Below the pieces are notes generated by a model. The model worked only from the letters and a program-made list of their open reading frames with translations, was not told the DNA's origin and made no database searches. Positions 1 to 12,330 of a stretch of DNA of 64,000 nucleotides are shown piece after piece; the stretch's first letter is position 1, and the number at the start of each line of letters is the position of its first letter. This DNA comes from Hexactinellida sp. DTS-2022 (lineage: Eukaryota > Porifera > Hexactinellida): assembly GCA_028753945.1 (NCBI GenBank), contig JAPNXP010000002.1:8866001-8930000 (forward strand). Direction: 5' to 3'. Made by a program: the position numbers and the translations under genes.

Positions 1-1082
1 TCCTATTAGCTAGGGAAATACGTCATCTGTTTCATCCAATACATGATATATTGTTACTACATTGTCGCATCACAACTCTGTATATGCCACCTTGTCTAGT
101 AGTAGTAATCAGGTGTTTATTTTTAGGTGCCAGCCAGGCAGGCATCGGTTGAGGTGAAAAAGTGCCTAGCTGCACTTGATTTCGTGCCAAGTGTCTGTCC
201 AGATATCGTGGATAAATCCCTGTTTGAGTTCCGTACAAATTTTAGATCCTCCATATAATGCCGCATCATCGAAATATACCGAATATGTATTATGGCTGAT
301 AACTTTAGGGTGCCGTAGAATTTTTACCTTCCATGATAAAGTGGCGGCCAATAAAATGCTGGATAAACCTCTGGTTGGAACCCACCGAACATTACATTTT
401 CTCTTCATTTCTCTTTACATATATTATTTCAATTCGATTACACACAAATATACAATACAGCTCAATACTCTGAAGCTGTTTATCTGTCTGAATGCGTGTT
501 ATTTTTGTTATTATACGCTATACATATTTATATTTGCTTTGACTAGACATTAAGCTTTACAATAGAAAGTTGCTACGCATATTTCTTTGATTGGGACGCA
601 AAGGGCTAACTGTAACGGGCAGTTGGTTATGTTGGGATACGCTGAGCTACTCGTCCTGAGTTCATCTGCAGCAAGAGTTAGAGTACACTAATTTCATAAC
701 CACAGCCATGTTTCAGATGCTCAATTCAGTATTGGTTGATGACTAACGCTTTATATATTGTCAAATAAAAGTTTTACCTGTGTCTTGAGTTGTTACGACT
801 GATGTACTTCTGCTCATCCGAAGCTATCCAGAATGATTCTTGCAATGTACTGACTGCTCTTGAAAGTTGAAAAGGTTACTATTATCTGCGAATCGCATGT
901 AAGTGTGTAAAAATATGTAATCAATTTCCATATACTTAGGATTGAAATCTATACGGCGTTACCATTTAGCACTTACAATACATTATATAGAAATTATCCA
1001 AATTCGTTTGGTTAGTAATAACTATCTTCCACTAATTGTGTTTGTTTTTCGTAAACGTAACACATTTTGAAGTTTCCCTTCC

Positions 1083-1121
1083 TATCCTATCATATCCTAT
1101 CCTATCCTATCCTATCCTATC
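1083..1121. repeat. TATCC pentanucleotide microsatellite, left arm
   Basis: This is a short run of TATCC-type pentamers with one irregular unit. Its counterpart in the other arm has a different number and pattern of units, so the two arms have changed independently here. Confidence 0.85.
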
Positions 1122-2667
1122 CGACTCGTCCTGTTAGTGATAACTTATTAATTCACTTATCACCCTGCTATATGACTAATCTAGCTATTGAATACCGCGT
1201 CAATATACTAGGAATTGTGTGTGAATAGCGTGGCAATTCCAATTAAGATCTACGTATCCAACCATGGTCTGTTTGATCATTTGATGAATTTCATTAGTTA
1301 GCAAAATTGTTTTGGCATATTTCCTTGAGCTGATAATTCTTCGTATTAATTGCTTGTTACAAGCTATAATGAAACTCAAAAGCTCTAATGGCCAGCAAAC
1401 TCTCTTTGTGTCAAGCATAGTTTCGAAATTATCAAATTTCAACACATTGACAAATTAGTAATTCAATTGGTTTATCGTCTTCGTTTCACTTAGAAGTGTT
1501 TTTACTTGTTTTTGTATTTAGATAGACTGTTAGGAGTTTTCATTGGGAGAGAGTCTCTACTTCATTGACCCTCTACCCACTACTGAGTACTCCTTCTCTT
1601 ACTTTACGTTCCAGAATGACCAAGCTACCTAGCAACGGACAGTGTTTATACACATAATATATGTCATTGTTTTGTAAATATCTGCTGAATTATTCTATTA
1701 TATCAATTGCAATCAATTGTTATTTCGAACAATACAATATCCTATGTTGCTGGGAACCTAGATGCAAGCTGTGGTGTGCCTCTAAGCGTGTGTCGCGCGT
1801 TTCTAGATAAACCATTGATCCCGTAATGGGGCCATTTATCTGTTGTAGAAATTGCTTATATCAATCAAGAATTGGCAGACAATGAAATGAAGTCAGCCGG
1901 ATACTTGTGTGAGAATCATGACATCATAGATCTAAGATTCACGCAGTGACTCCACTGGAAAAGGTTTCAGCCAACAATAGGCTGATGAAGTATATCATAT
2001 ATTAATGAATGCTATAGACATCTTGTTGTACTTATTGCATTATTGGATTGGATTATTATCTTGTGACTTGTATTTCATTATTTTTGATTCATATTGAAAA
2101 TACTCTTCATTAAAATACATTCTGTGAAATACATTACAATTACAATAGTTACACATCTAGCCAGGTATTTCATGTTTGAACGTAACTGAGGCTAATATGT
2201 ATGGAGAGCCTTTTATGGCCCGGATCAAGTGGCTTTTTGAAAGTTATGTTTACTAATATATAAATGGAACGAATGCAGCATACATAAACTTTTGTGTGGT
2301 TGCGAATGCTACCAAATGGCTATTATTATCCCAAATTATTTACTCTCTGTCTCCATTTCTAATCGATCTACTATATGTGTTTGGAATCAGCTACTGAGTG
2401 TATAGCAGTCTCCCTATAATTTCCGGGGAGCTTACTTCCCAACTCGGACTCTACCTCATATTCTGGAAATGAACATTTTCAAACGCATATGCTCGGAAGT
2501 TTAGGTAAATGAGGCTTTTCTGTGGACACCGCCGAAACCCTCATAGGAAATACTGTAAAACTGTATGCAAATTATCTGGCCATATTATAAATTCATGTCA
2601 TATGTAATAATAGACAGCACAATGAATTGGTACATGTTACATTCCTCTATCGAAATACATTGTATTA

Positions 2668-2895
2668 CTAATATTCAATAAGATTGATTGGCCTGTCTGC
2701 AGGTAAATACACAGATATTTCGTGGGTGTTTCGTGCTCGAAGTTCGTCTCTCTCTTTGAAGGTGAGCTTCTTGTGGCCCCATCGGTAATTCCTTCCGTAT
2801 AGCTTCACATAATGCTTGTAGGCCTTATATTCCTCCATGCCAAACTCCTCCACCAGGTATTGGTATGTAGATTGGTGGAACAGCTCCAGATATTC
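2668..2895 (-). CDS. Small unidentified reading frame, left arm copy
   Basis: This is the left-arm duplicate of the frame at 11128-11355, differing by at least one residue near the C-terminus. It is rich in charged and aromatic residues and looks protein-like, but I do not recognise a family. It has no independent support because it exists in two copies only through the arm duplication. It could be a leftover exon or a chance open frame. Confidence 0.2.
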   Translation of the reverse strand, partial: EYLELFHQSTYQYLVEEFGMEEYKAYKHYVKLYGRNYRWGHKKLTFKERDELRARNTHEISVYLPADRPINLIEY

Positions 2896-3245
2896 TTAAT
2901 ACTTCACAGATGGTTGGATATTTCGCACAAGCCAAACCCCACAACCCCTTTAGAAATACAATAATACTATCAAAACATAGTATACAGTTACCGTATACAT
3001 CATGTAATAATTTTGTACATTATTATAAAGTTGTCATTCAATAATTTCATCCTGGCAAACATTGTAATTTTCATATCATATATTTCAATACAACCTACAA
3101 GTAGTTACACACGAGTCAAGTATAATATACACAACGAGTACGTACAAGTAGAATCCACACACAAGTATATATCAACACACGAGTACAAGTATAATTAACA
3201 CACACACATGTATATTTCATCTGGTCAGGTAGGGAGCCCTAGATA

Positions 3246-5493
3246 CTAGTAGAAATCATAACTTGTTGGATCCGGTTCACTATCACTCTCTGACACTATG
3301 TCTGGTAGGGGATTCGCCTCGGATTCAGGACCGATGAGTAGATTTTCTTCTCCTCCAGACGTCTTATCTGTGTCATGCAGCAGTAAGAGACGATGCCGGT
3401 GTTGTCTGCCGCACTCGTAGCAATATATTTGTTTGCATGCCATACAAGCAGTGCGTTGTGAAGTTTTACAAGTGCAATATCTTCCTTTATCGAAATTAAA
3501 CTCTGGTTTCAGATTTTTAATTGGTAGTATTATGTGCTGAGTGATCATTACCAGAGACTACATCGGCAGTACAGCATTGCTCCTGGGACGGATGGTGTCT
3601 TTACTCGAGACGTATAACTGCCGCAAAGTGATAGAATGACAGATTCCTAGAACCAGGCGAGTGTATAGCTTTTTTCTGCCTGGTTCCACTCACCCCTAGC
3701 ATCGATGGCTGCTTTGAAGAGGATCCATGCATTTACAAGGGCAGAATCAAGCACATGAAAGAATTCTTTGAGGTGGCCGCGTTTTGATGCTAGTGAAATG
3801 GCATGGTGGCCTACAAGGCGGTCGTGTTTGTCGACTCCTTCCATACGGTGGTTATGCGCTTTGAGAATAGGCGGGCTGGCTATAAGTCTCCTGGTGTATT
3901 GCTTGTTAGCGTCTCGAATGTTCTTCATACGACATTGGTTGTGTGGTGAATTTGGGATAGCTGGTAGGCAGTTGGTAATGAAGACGACTTTTTTATCTTC
4001 GGTTCGATACTTCTTATCCATCCAGATGAGTAGACATACAGGTTCTTCCGCATGCAGATATTCATCAGGGCCTTGTCCTTCTCTGGGATGGAAGGTAATG
4101 TTAGCCTTGCAGTTGAACCACTTATATGCCCATGTGAGTGGATGCATATTACTGACGAGATAATCCAGATCATGGGGTAGTGTAGTGAGCGATGAGGTTC
4201 CAACCATGCCAGTTTGTCGAGATCTCAGATAGGCTGCTAAATCGAGGTGAGAGAAGAATTTGTCACAATATACGACATGACCTTTATTGAGGTAAGGCTG
4301 TGTCAGCTGTAGCACAACATTCCGTCCCCCTACCGATTCAACTGTGCTGCCTAGGTAGATGTTCTGTGTGAGGGAGTATCCACAACAGGCGCAGCAGATG
4401 TCCCAGAGTTTGATGCCATACTTGTGTGGCTTAGCTTTAATGTACTGGTGAAGGACACTCCTACCATAAAACTTCACCATCATCTCGTCAATGGAGAGTG
4501 CTCTAGCCGGTATTAGTAGGGATGCTGAGGTTTTATTCACAGCTGTGAGTAGATTACCGAGTTTGGCCTCAAAGCGTTGTACTGTTTTGAGTGTCTGTGG
4601 TATTTGATCGTTGTTGGCAAAGTGTAACATAGTAAAGAGCTCTTGGAAACGATCACGGGTAGTATGGGCTCTGAAATGTGGGAGGTAGAATATCTTCGAA
4701 TCAGTAAATAAGTTCGGCGATTGGGCATTTTCACTAGCGAAGTCCACATGAGGAGCCCGATAAAACAACGAATTTCTTGGTAGGTAGGTTTGTTCCAAGT
4801 AAGTTTCTTCAGTTGTTGCCTGTATACTAGCGTTTGTTGGAGAATGTTATTGAATAAGTATGGACGGAATAGTGCATCAAAAAAGTCGATTGGTTCAAAA
4901 CACTGGAGGAGATGACTAGCCTGTGGTGATAATGAATGCTGCTGCGGCGGTGCATTAGTGTGAAGTGGCTCGATTGGCTCTGGAATAGCCTGCGGCACTT
5001 TCTGGAACTTATCCACTGGAATCCTGTCGACACGTAATGCATTCTCATAGGATTCCTTATAGAAGGGCAATGATTCAAGTTGTTGTAGGGATTTTACAGG
5101 GTTGCCAGTGTGAAGAGCATGCTGCGAGTCCCATATTCGCGGGTAGAATCGTTCAATGGGTGTCTGGATCTTGACCAGAGCTCTTCGATAACTAAGCTTT
5201 GCTTGTTGTGACTGTGTTTGACCATTCGCATCTATTGCATAAACATATTGATCGGTGCGTACCAACCCAGATTGTGATGTATAGTTCAGATCGGGAGTAA
5301 AGATGTTCCGTTTCTCCCATTCTTTTGATAATGATTTATTTCCAAAGTAATTAGGAAGCTGTTCTCTTGGGTCCAGTTTAGGCCGGTAAAGGTCGGGTGG
5401 TGGTGTTGGTGGTAGGATGGTAGGATCACTGTTTGCATCACCGATGTAAGTGATATATGTAAAGGGTTGCGTTTGTTTGAAAATGTGCGTCAT
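3246..5493 (-). pseudogene. piggyBac transposase pseudogene, left arm copy
   Basis: This is a DDE_Tnp_1_7-type (piggyBac) transposase read on the minus strand. Catalytic Asp motifs are visible: SIDEMMVKFYGRS near 4490, VYCDKFFSHLDLAAYL near 4270 and MEGVDKHDRLVG near 3840, matching the three Asp positions of the family. A C-terminal cysteine-rich domain (CTCKTSQRTACMACKQ, then CYECGRQHRH) lies at 3246-3548. The N-terminus is lost at the arm edge (5486). One base is missing near 4709, compared with the other arm, and shifts the frame. A TAG after the AWF motif (near 3647) separates the core from the cysteine-rich tail and is shared with the right arm, so it predates the duplication. Function is transposition at TTAA sites when intact; this copy is broken. 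Confidence 0.92.
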
Positions 5494-7113
5494 GGTTTCT
5501 GAGGCTCCCCTGTCCCCCCTGTCCCCTTATTACGGTTGTTTTTCAGATAGGCCCATAATTTGTCCAGTAGTTTTTCGCTGTATTGCGCTCTTCTCATATG
5601 AACTGGCATTGAGAGACTCAGGCAGCAAAACCAAGTGTGGCTATGAAATACATTAGGCACGGGGCTGTACTTAACCGACAATTGGTGACTATCCTTTTGT
5701 AGCTTGTCGTGGTTCATTTATCTGAATTAAACTTGTATATATGTTCGGTTGAGATGGTCTTTTCTTTGTCTAATGTATCGACTTATTATATCCAGGCATC
5801 CTTTATGTATAAAGCATATAGCGGTAGATTGACTACAGCAGAAAAAGCTGATTTCTTCGATTAGTAGTTTCTCAATATAGGTGTGTATTTTTGGTTTGGT
5901 TGAGTTAGTGTCCTAATGGAATGTGTATCTCTAGAATTCGTGTCACTTGACGTCCACTTGGAAGATTCTTCCTCATCCTTCTAATTTTAGAAGCAACTGT
6001 ATAACCATATATAGAGCTAATTAGTGTGTGTCTAAGTATAGACTTATCAGATGTTTTCCGGGTAACTTGAGCTAATTTGTGTCATATTACAGGTCACACG
6101 TGTTTTAGTTCGAGGATTATGATATTTGCATTCCTTTAGTCTTGATTCGTTACTAACTTGCCACTGGTGGCCTCTTAGTTCCGCTTCCGTTGTTGTAAAC
6201 GTGGTGTATAAGCAAACATTGTGGGCGTCTATCCTCAAATTATCGACGCGTGCGCGAGAATTTCTTCTGACGTTTACAATCAACTGTCACCCATTAGTAC
6301 ATTTTGAATTCATGTCTATTTATAAATCAACACATTCGATTTGTTCTGGAGTTAGCTTAATTTACGTTGACAGCTGCATTATCCACAATTTCCGGATAAC
6401 TTAAATACATGCAAACTCTGCAAAGTGTTGCAATTTGTCTAAGAAAATTGCTTTAGCTAATTATTTGACCTGTAGAACCCTCCTTTTCAACTTCGTCTAA
6501 ATAAATTACTTAGATATATCATTTCCATTAGAAACGTGCTGGAGACTCCTGCACTCAATTTACCCATGTACAATGTGTACCATGACAACTACATGAAGTC
6601 TCGAGATACGCTTGGCCATCACCTGTAGACTTGTAGCACCGCATCCCTCAAAAACTTATCTAACTACTATGTCCCACTATAATATTATTGTCCTAGAGTA
6701 ATATCATTTTTAATTAGTAGTGTAATTAGATCACAGTCTGATTACGCTGATAACGTAACACCTATAGATGCAGTAGTATCCTATGTTATTTTTCTCATCA
6801 ACGAACGACAATGACGGCCATTGTTCAGATTAGAATGTTCCAGAATTCTTGTATTCCTGATTATGTTGCTGTTAGAGTTCTGTATGTGTTGTATTGGGGG
6901 AATTGGTCTAAATTTGCTGAGTTTCACTATAATTATCGTTGTATTATATTATTTTGTAATTCGTTTAACCTTTACCGCATCTAGTTGGAGTAAACTGTTA
7001 TCAGGGTTATATTTATGAACACGCCATACGCATCGAGGCGTATATAACTGACTGTCGAGGGAAGATTATTAAGTGATAATTATGTAACTTACTCATACTT
7101 GAATACAATTTAA

Positions 7114-7822
7114 GGCTCGACCCACACCTCAAACAGGGTGTTTCCGGGAAACTGATTAAGTGTATATTATTGCTTATTTCGAGAGGTCTATATGTTGTGT
7201 ATATACCCTGAAAATTTACCCAGAAATATTAAATACTTTAGGAGATATGGAACTGGAACTAAAGAATCGTAATACAAATGTACAAATTTAAGAAATTATT
7301 TCGAGTCGCAAAGACTCTCCAACATGTACACGTCTCCAGAAAAATTATAATGAGTTTTTGATGATCTGAGAAAAATGCATTATTTAGATAGTATTGTTAC
7401 TCAACCTTCACCTAAAAACAAGGCTTAAATACTTCAATAGAAGTGTTATAAGAATTTGAATCAAAAAAATGCAAAATAATCATGAATCATTGCCTTGGTT
7501 TCACTTTACTGACTACAAACTTTCTCGTAAGCATGAAATTGCTGAATATTAAAGGTGAAGGTATTACACTAGTATATGTATTGAATAAATAAAGCTTAAT
7601 CAAGGCTTGAACTAGTGTGGTTACTTTGTGAGAGTGATCATATATTTCCAGTCAGGTATATGAATTTAATATTACGTAATATGGAACTATACTCAATCAT
7701 TCGAGCGAATACTATTAGAAATCAATTTAGACGGTGGATTTGTAAGCAGTATAGAGTAGGCTTTCACTGATATAATTAGGAATAAGTAATATAACATTGT
7801 TGATTGAGGTGTGGGTCGATCC
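7114..7822. mobile_element. TTAA-flanked MITE in the spacer
   Basis: Terminal inverted repeats GGCTCGACCCACACCTCAA (left) and GGATCGACCCACACCTCAA (right, complemented) differ at one position. TTAA lies directly outside both ends (7110-7113 and 7823-7826). It is 709 bp with no coding capacity seen. TTAA target duplication is the mark of piggyBac-type transposition. Confidence 0.85.
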
Positions 7823-7996
7823 TTAATTCATCTTGCTCTGTAAAGTTTAAACAATTCTCGAAAGGTTAATAAAAATCTGTGCACAACGAATTGAAAACGT
7901 CTTGTGAACTAATTTTAAGAAAAGGTCAAACCACTAGTGCACAGTTTGTACTAATTTGAGCACAATGTTACATGTGACACCTTTTCTTTCAGTTAG

Positions 7997-8008
7997 TATA
8001 TAATATAA
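7997..8008 (+). promoter_or_regulatory. Candidate TATA box of the right piggyBac copy
   Basis: TATATAATATAA lies about 100 bases upstream of the first ATG (8104) of the right-hand piggyBac copy. The third copy has a comparable TATATATAG about 95 bases before its ATG, which supports a promoter role. The left arm lacks this region. Confidence 0.5.
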
Positions 8009-8103
8009 GGGCACTGGTGAAGCAGCTCATATAACTATTCCAACGCCAACTCAAGCTAGATATTTACTTGAAAAGTTTATTCCCTCGCAAATTGAAGCAA
8101 TTC

Positions 8104-10777
8104 ATGGAAAATAGATCAGAACAGTCAACACATTCAATTGGGAGCTGGAAGCTGAGGAAGCGATCAGGGATGATGTCCCACTTCTATCCATCTCTCACAT
8201 ACAGGATACCAATCAAATTACGAATTCCTCTCTGAAGATGAGGAAGATACTGATTTGTATGGCATTCTCACAACACCCCTCACGCCTAGCACACACGACA
8301 TATCTACAACGGACATACCCCTTCCCAGTCTTGCGACGCAATTAGCAGATGTCTTCCTGCCGGAATTGCAGATACAGTCTCCAGCAACACCATCTACAGA
8401 GCCAGATACAGGCAACTTTCCCCAAAGGTTTATCTTTCCTCCACCACTAGAGGTCTCTACCCAGCATGCTAAGGGAAAGCGATAATCTACTCCACCCACA
8501 TCGAGAGAAGTAAAACGGGTTCCCGGAACTACAACCCATTTTCCAAACAAACGCAACCCTTTACATATATCACTTACATCGGTGATGCAAACAGTGATCC
8601 TACCATCCTACCACCAACACCAACACCCGACCTTTACCGGCCTAAACTGGACCCAAGAGAACAGCTTCCTAATTACTTTGGAAATAAATCATTATCAAAA
8701 GAATGGGAGAAACGGAACATCTTTACTCCCGATCTGAACTATACATCACAATCTGGGTTGGTACGCACCGATCAATGTGTTTATGCAATAGATGCGAATG
8801 GTCAAACACAGTCACAACAAGCAAAGCTTAGTTATCGAAGAGCTCTGAACATGATCCAGACACCCATTGAACGATTCTACCCGCGAATATGGGACTCGCA
8901 GCATGCTCTTCACACTGGCAACCCTGTAAAATCCCTACAACAACTTGAATCATTGCCCTTCTATAAGGAATCCTATGAGAATGCATTACGTGTCGACAGG
9001 ATTCCAGTGGATAAGTTCCAGAAAGTGCCGCAGGCTATTCCAGAGCCAATCGAGCCACTTCACACTAATGCACCGCCGCAGCAGCATTCATTATCACCAC
9101 AGGCTAGTCATCTCCTCCAGTGTTTTGAACCAATCGACTTTTTTGATGCACTATTCCGTCCATACTTATTCAATAACATTCTCCAACAAACGCTAGTATA
9201 CAGGCAACAACTGAAGAAACTTACTTGGAACAAACCTACCTACCAAGAAATTCGTTGTTTTATCGGGCTCCTCATGTGGACTTCGCTAGTGAAAATGCCC
9301 AATCGCCGAACTTATTTCACTGATTCAAAGATATTCTACCTCCCACATTTCAGAGCCGATACTACCCGTGATCGTTTCCAAGAGCTCTTTACTACGTTAC
9401 ACTTTGCCAACAACGATCAAATACCACAGACACTCAAAACAGTATAACGCTTTGAGGCCAAACTCGGTAATCTACTCACAGCTGTGAATAAAACCTCAGC
9501 ATCCCTACTAATACCGGCTAGAGCACTCTCCATTGACGAGATGATGGTGAAGTTTTATGGTAGGAGTGTCCTTCGCCAGTACATTAAAGCTAAGCCACAC
9601 AAGTATGGCATCAAACTCTGGGACATCTGCTGCGCCTGTTGTGGATACTCCCTCACACAGAACATCTACCTAGGCAGCACAGTTGAATCGGTAGGGGGCG
9701 GAATGTTGTGCTACAGCTGACACAGCCTTACATCAATAAAGGTCATGTCGTATATTGTGACAAATTCTTCTCTCACCTCGATTTAGCAGCCTATCTGAGC
9801 TCTCGACAAACTGGCATGGTTGGAACCTCATCGCTCACTACACTACCCCATGATCTGGATTATCTCGTCAGTAATATGCATCCACTCACATGGGCATATA
9901 AGTGGTTCAACTGCAAGGCTAACATTACCTTCCATCCCAGAGAAGGACAAGGCCCTGATGAATATCTGCATGCGGAAGAACCTGTATGTCTACTCATCTG
10001 GATGGATAAGAAGTATCGAACCGAAGATAAAAAAGTCGTCTTCATTACCACTTGCTTACCAGCTATCCCAAATTCACCACACAACCAATGTCGTATGAAG
10101 AACATTCGAGACGCTAACAAGCAATACACCAGGAGACTTATAGCCAGCCCGCCTATTCTCAAAGCGCATAACCACCGTATGGAAGGAGTCGACAAACACG
10201 ACCGCCTTGTAGGCCACCATGCCATTTCACTAGCATCAAAACGCGGCCACCTCAAAGAATTCTTTCATGTGCTTGATTCTGCCCTTGTAAATGCATGGAT
10301 CCTCTTCAAAGCAGCCATCGATGCTAGGGGTGAGTGGAACCAGGCAGAAAAAAGCTATACACTCGCCTGGTTCTAGGAATCTGTCATTCTATAACTTTGC
10401 GGCAGTTATACGTCTCGAGTAAAGACACCATCCGTCCCAGGAGCAATGCTGTACTGCCGATGTAGTCTCTGGTAATGATCACTCAGCACATAATACTACC
10501 AATTAAAAATCTGAAACCAGAGTTTAATTTCGATAAAGGAAGATATTGCACTTGTAAAACTTCACAACGCACTGCTTGTATGGCATGCAAACAAATATAT
10601 TGCTACGAGTGCGGCAGACAACACCGGCATCGTCTCTTACTGCTGCATGACACAGATAAGACGTCTGGAGGAGAAGAAAATCTACTCATCGGTCCTGAAT
10701 CCGAGGCGAATCCCCTACCAGACATAGTGTCAGAGAGTGATAGTGAACCGGATCCAACAAGTTATGATTTCTACTAG
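8104..10777 (+). pseudogene. piggyBac transposase pseudogene, right arm copy
   Basis: This is the same transposase as the left-arm copy but with more N-terminus. An ATG at 8104 is followed, after frame breaks, by an acidic SEDEEDTDLYG segment (near 8230) like those at piggyBac N-termini. A stop at 8483-8485 and a frame change nearby interrupt it. The core is open from about 8488 to 9447, where a CAA codon has become TAA; the left arm keeps CAA. A missing A in a G-run near 9700 shifts the frame again; the left arm is intact there. The catalytic Asp motifs and the C-terminal cysteine-rich domain (10475-10777) are preserved. The TAG after AWF (near 10375) is shared with the left arm, and an extra TAA follows shortly after. 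The gene is dead, but lesions private to each arm are few. Confidence 0.92.
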
Positions 10778-11127
10778 TATCTAGGGCTCCCTACCTGACC
10801 AGATGAAATATACATGTGTGTGTGTTAATTATACTTGTACTCGTGTGTTGATATATACTTGTGTGTGGATTCTACTTGTACGTACTCGTTGTGTATATTA
10901 TACTTGACTCGTGTGTAACTACTTGTAGGTTGTATTGAAATATATGATATGAAAATTACAATGTTTGCCAGGATGAAATTATTGAATGACAACTTTATAA
11001 TAATGTACAAAATTATTACATGATGTATACGGTAACTGTATACTATGTTTTGATAGTATTATTGTATTTCTAAAGGGGTTGTGGGGTTTGGCTTGTGCGA
11101 AATATCCAACCATCTGTGAAGTATTAA

Positions 11128-11355
11128 GAATATCTGGAGCTGTTCCACCAATCTACATACCAATACCTGGTGGAGGAGTTTGGCATGGAGGAATATAAGG
11201 CCTACAAGCATTATGTGAAGCTATACGGAAGGAATTACCGATGGGGCCACAAGAAGCTCACCTTCAAAGAGAGAGACGAACTTCGAGCACGAAACACCCA
11301 CGAAATATCTGTGTATTTACCAGCAGACAGGCCAATCAATCTTACTGAATATTAG
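11128..11355 (+). CDS. Small unidentified reading frame, right arm copy
   Basis: About 75 codons are open after a TAA, with the first ATG at 11185 and a terminal TAG. The product contains KHYVKLYGRNYRWGHKKL and ends after PADRPINL. Its composition (aromatic and charged residues, little low-complexity) is more protein-like than the surrounding frames. It lies about 350 bases downstream of the piggyBac cysteine-rich domain in the same orientation. I do not recognise it. It may be an exon or fragment of another element, or chance. Confidence 0.25.
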   Translation, partial: EYLELFHQSTYQYLVEEFGMEEYKAYKHYVKLYGRNYRWGHKKLTFKERDELRARNTHEISVYLPADRPINLTEY

Positions 11356-12330
11356 TAATACAATGTATTTCGATAGAGGAATGTAACATGTACCAATTCA
11401 TTGTGCTGTCTATTATTACATATGACATGAATTTATAATATGGCCAGATAATTTGCATACAGTTTTACAGTATTTCCTATGAGGGTTTCGGCGGTGTCCA
11501 CAGAAAAGCCTCATTTACCTAAACTTCCGAGTATATGCGTTTGAAAATGTTCATTTCCAGAATATGAGGTAGAGTCCGAGTTGGGAAGTAAGCTCCCCGG
11601 AAATTATAGGGAGACTGCTATACACTCAGTAGCTGATTCCAAACACATATAGTAGATCGATTAGAAATGGAGACAGAGAGTAAATAATTTGGGATAATAA
11701 TAGCCATTTGGTAGCATTCGCAACCACACAAAAGTTTATGTATGCTGCATTCGTTCCATTTATATATTAGCAAACATAACTTTCAAAAAGCCACTTGATC
11801 CGGGCCATAAAAGGCTCTCCATACATATTAGCCTCAGTTACGTTCAAACATGAAATACCTGGCTAGATGTGTAACTATTGTAATTGTAATGTATTTCACA
11901 GAATGTATTTTAATGAAGAGTATTTTCAATATGAATCAAAAATACTGATTAACAAGTCACAAGATAATAATCCAATCCAATAATGCAATAAGTACTACAA
12001 GATGTCTATAGCATTCATTAAGGATGCTTGCTTCGAAAAGTGTATTAGGTGTATGGGTAGTTTCACCAATAATGTGAAAAGTGAAGTGTCAGAGGTGAAA
12101 CATAAATTGTAATTCACCTACTAAGATTATAAGCAAACTTCAATAACTTGCTTAGATCTATTTTTGGCATGCTATTGAATAACTTGAACTTTGGCTTCCT
12201 ATGTCAGTAACACTGTATCATCAGAATTGACTGAATTCTTTCTACTTGAAATATGATAGGTGTAACTCCCAGAATTACAGTGATTAATCATTACTACAAG
12301 TATTAAATTATGCAAGCACTTCAGACTTAA

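Larger units (their letters stand above)
190..5486 (-). repeat. Left arm of giant inverted duplication
   Basis: The reverse complement of this segment matches 8541-17284 almost base for base once the insertion at 12022-15444 is removed, leaving arms of about 5.30 and 5.32 kb. Matching landmarks are the piggyBac C-terminal domain, a small reading frame, a TATCC microsatellite and an outer segment ending near 190/17284. Sampled stretches differ by scattered substitutions and one- to few-base indels. At the inner edge (5486) this arm stops within the piggyBac N-terminal region, so it looks like the derived copy and the right arm like the fuller one. Confidence 0.9.
5487..8540. other. Spacer (loop) of the inverted duplication
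   Basis: This 3.05 kb lies between the two arms. The left part (5487-7109) has no gene I can support; its reading frames are short and of random composition. It then holds a TTAA element (7114-7822), a TATA motif (7997-8008) and the 5' part of the right-hand piggyBac copy (from 8104). Confidence 0.7.

Noticed and set aside
1083-1121. Telomere-like repeat
   Set aside because: The pentamer TATCC is not a known telomeric unit and the run is short and inside a duplicated arm.
3768-4163. 131-codon plus-strand frame opposite the piggyBac core (and its counterpart at 9860-10255)
   Set aside because: It is antisense shadow of the transposase reading frame.
6821-7018. Hydrophobic 65-codon frame as a membrane protein
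   Set aside because: AT-rich chance frames of this length with Leu/Ile/Phe runs are common here, and nothing else supports it.
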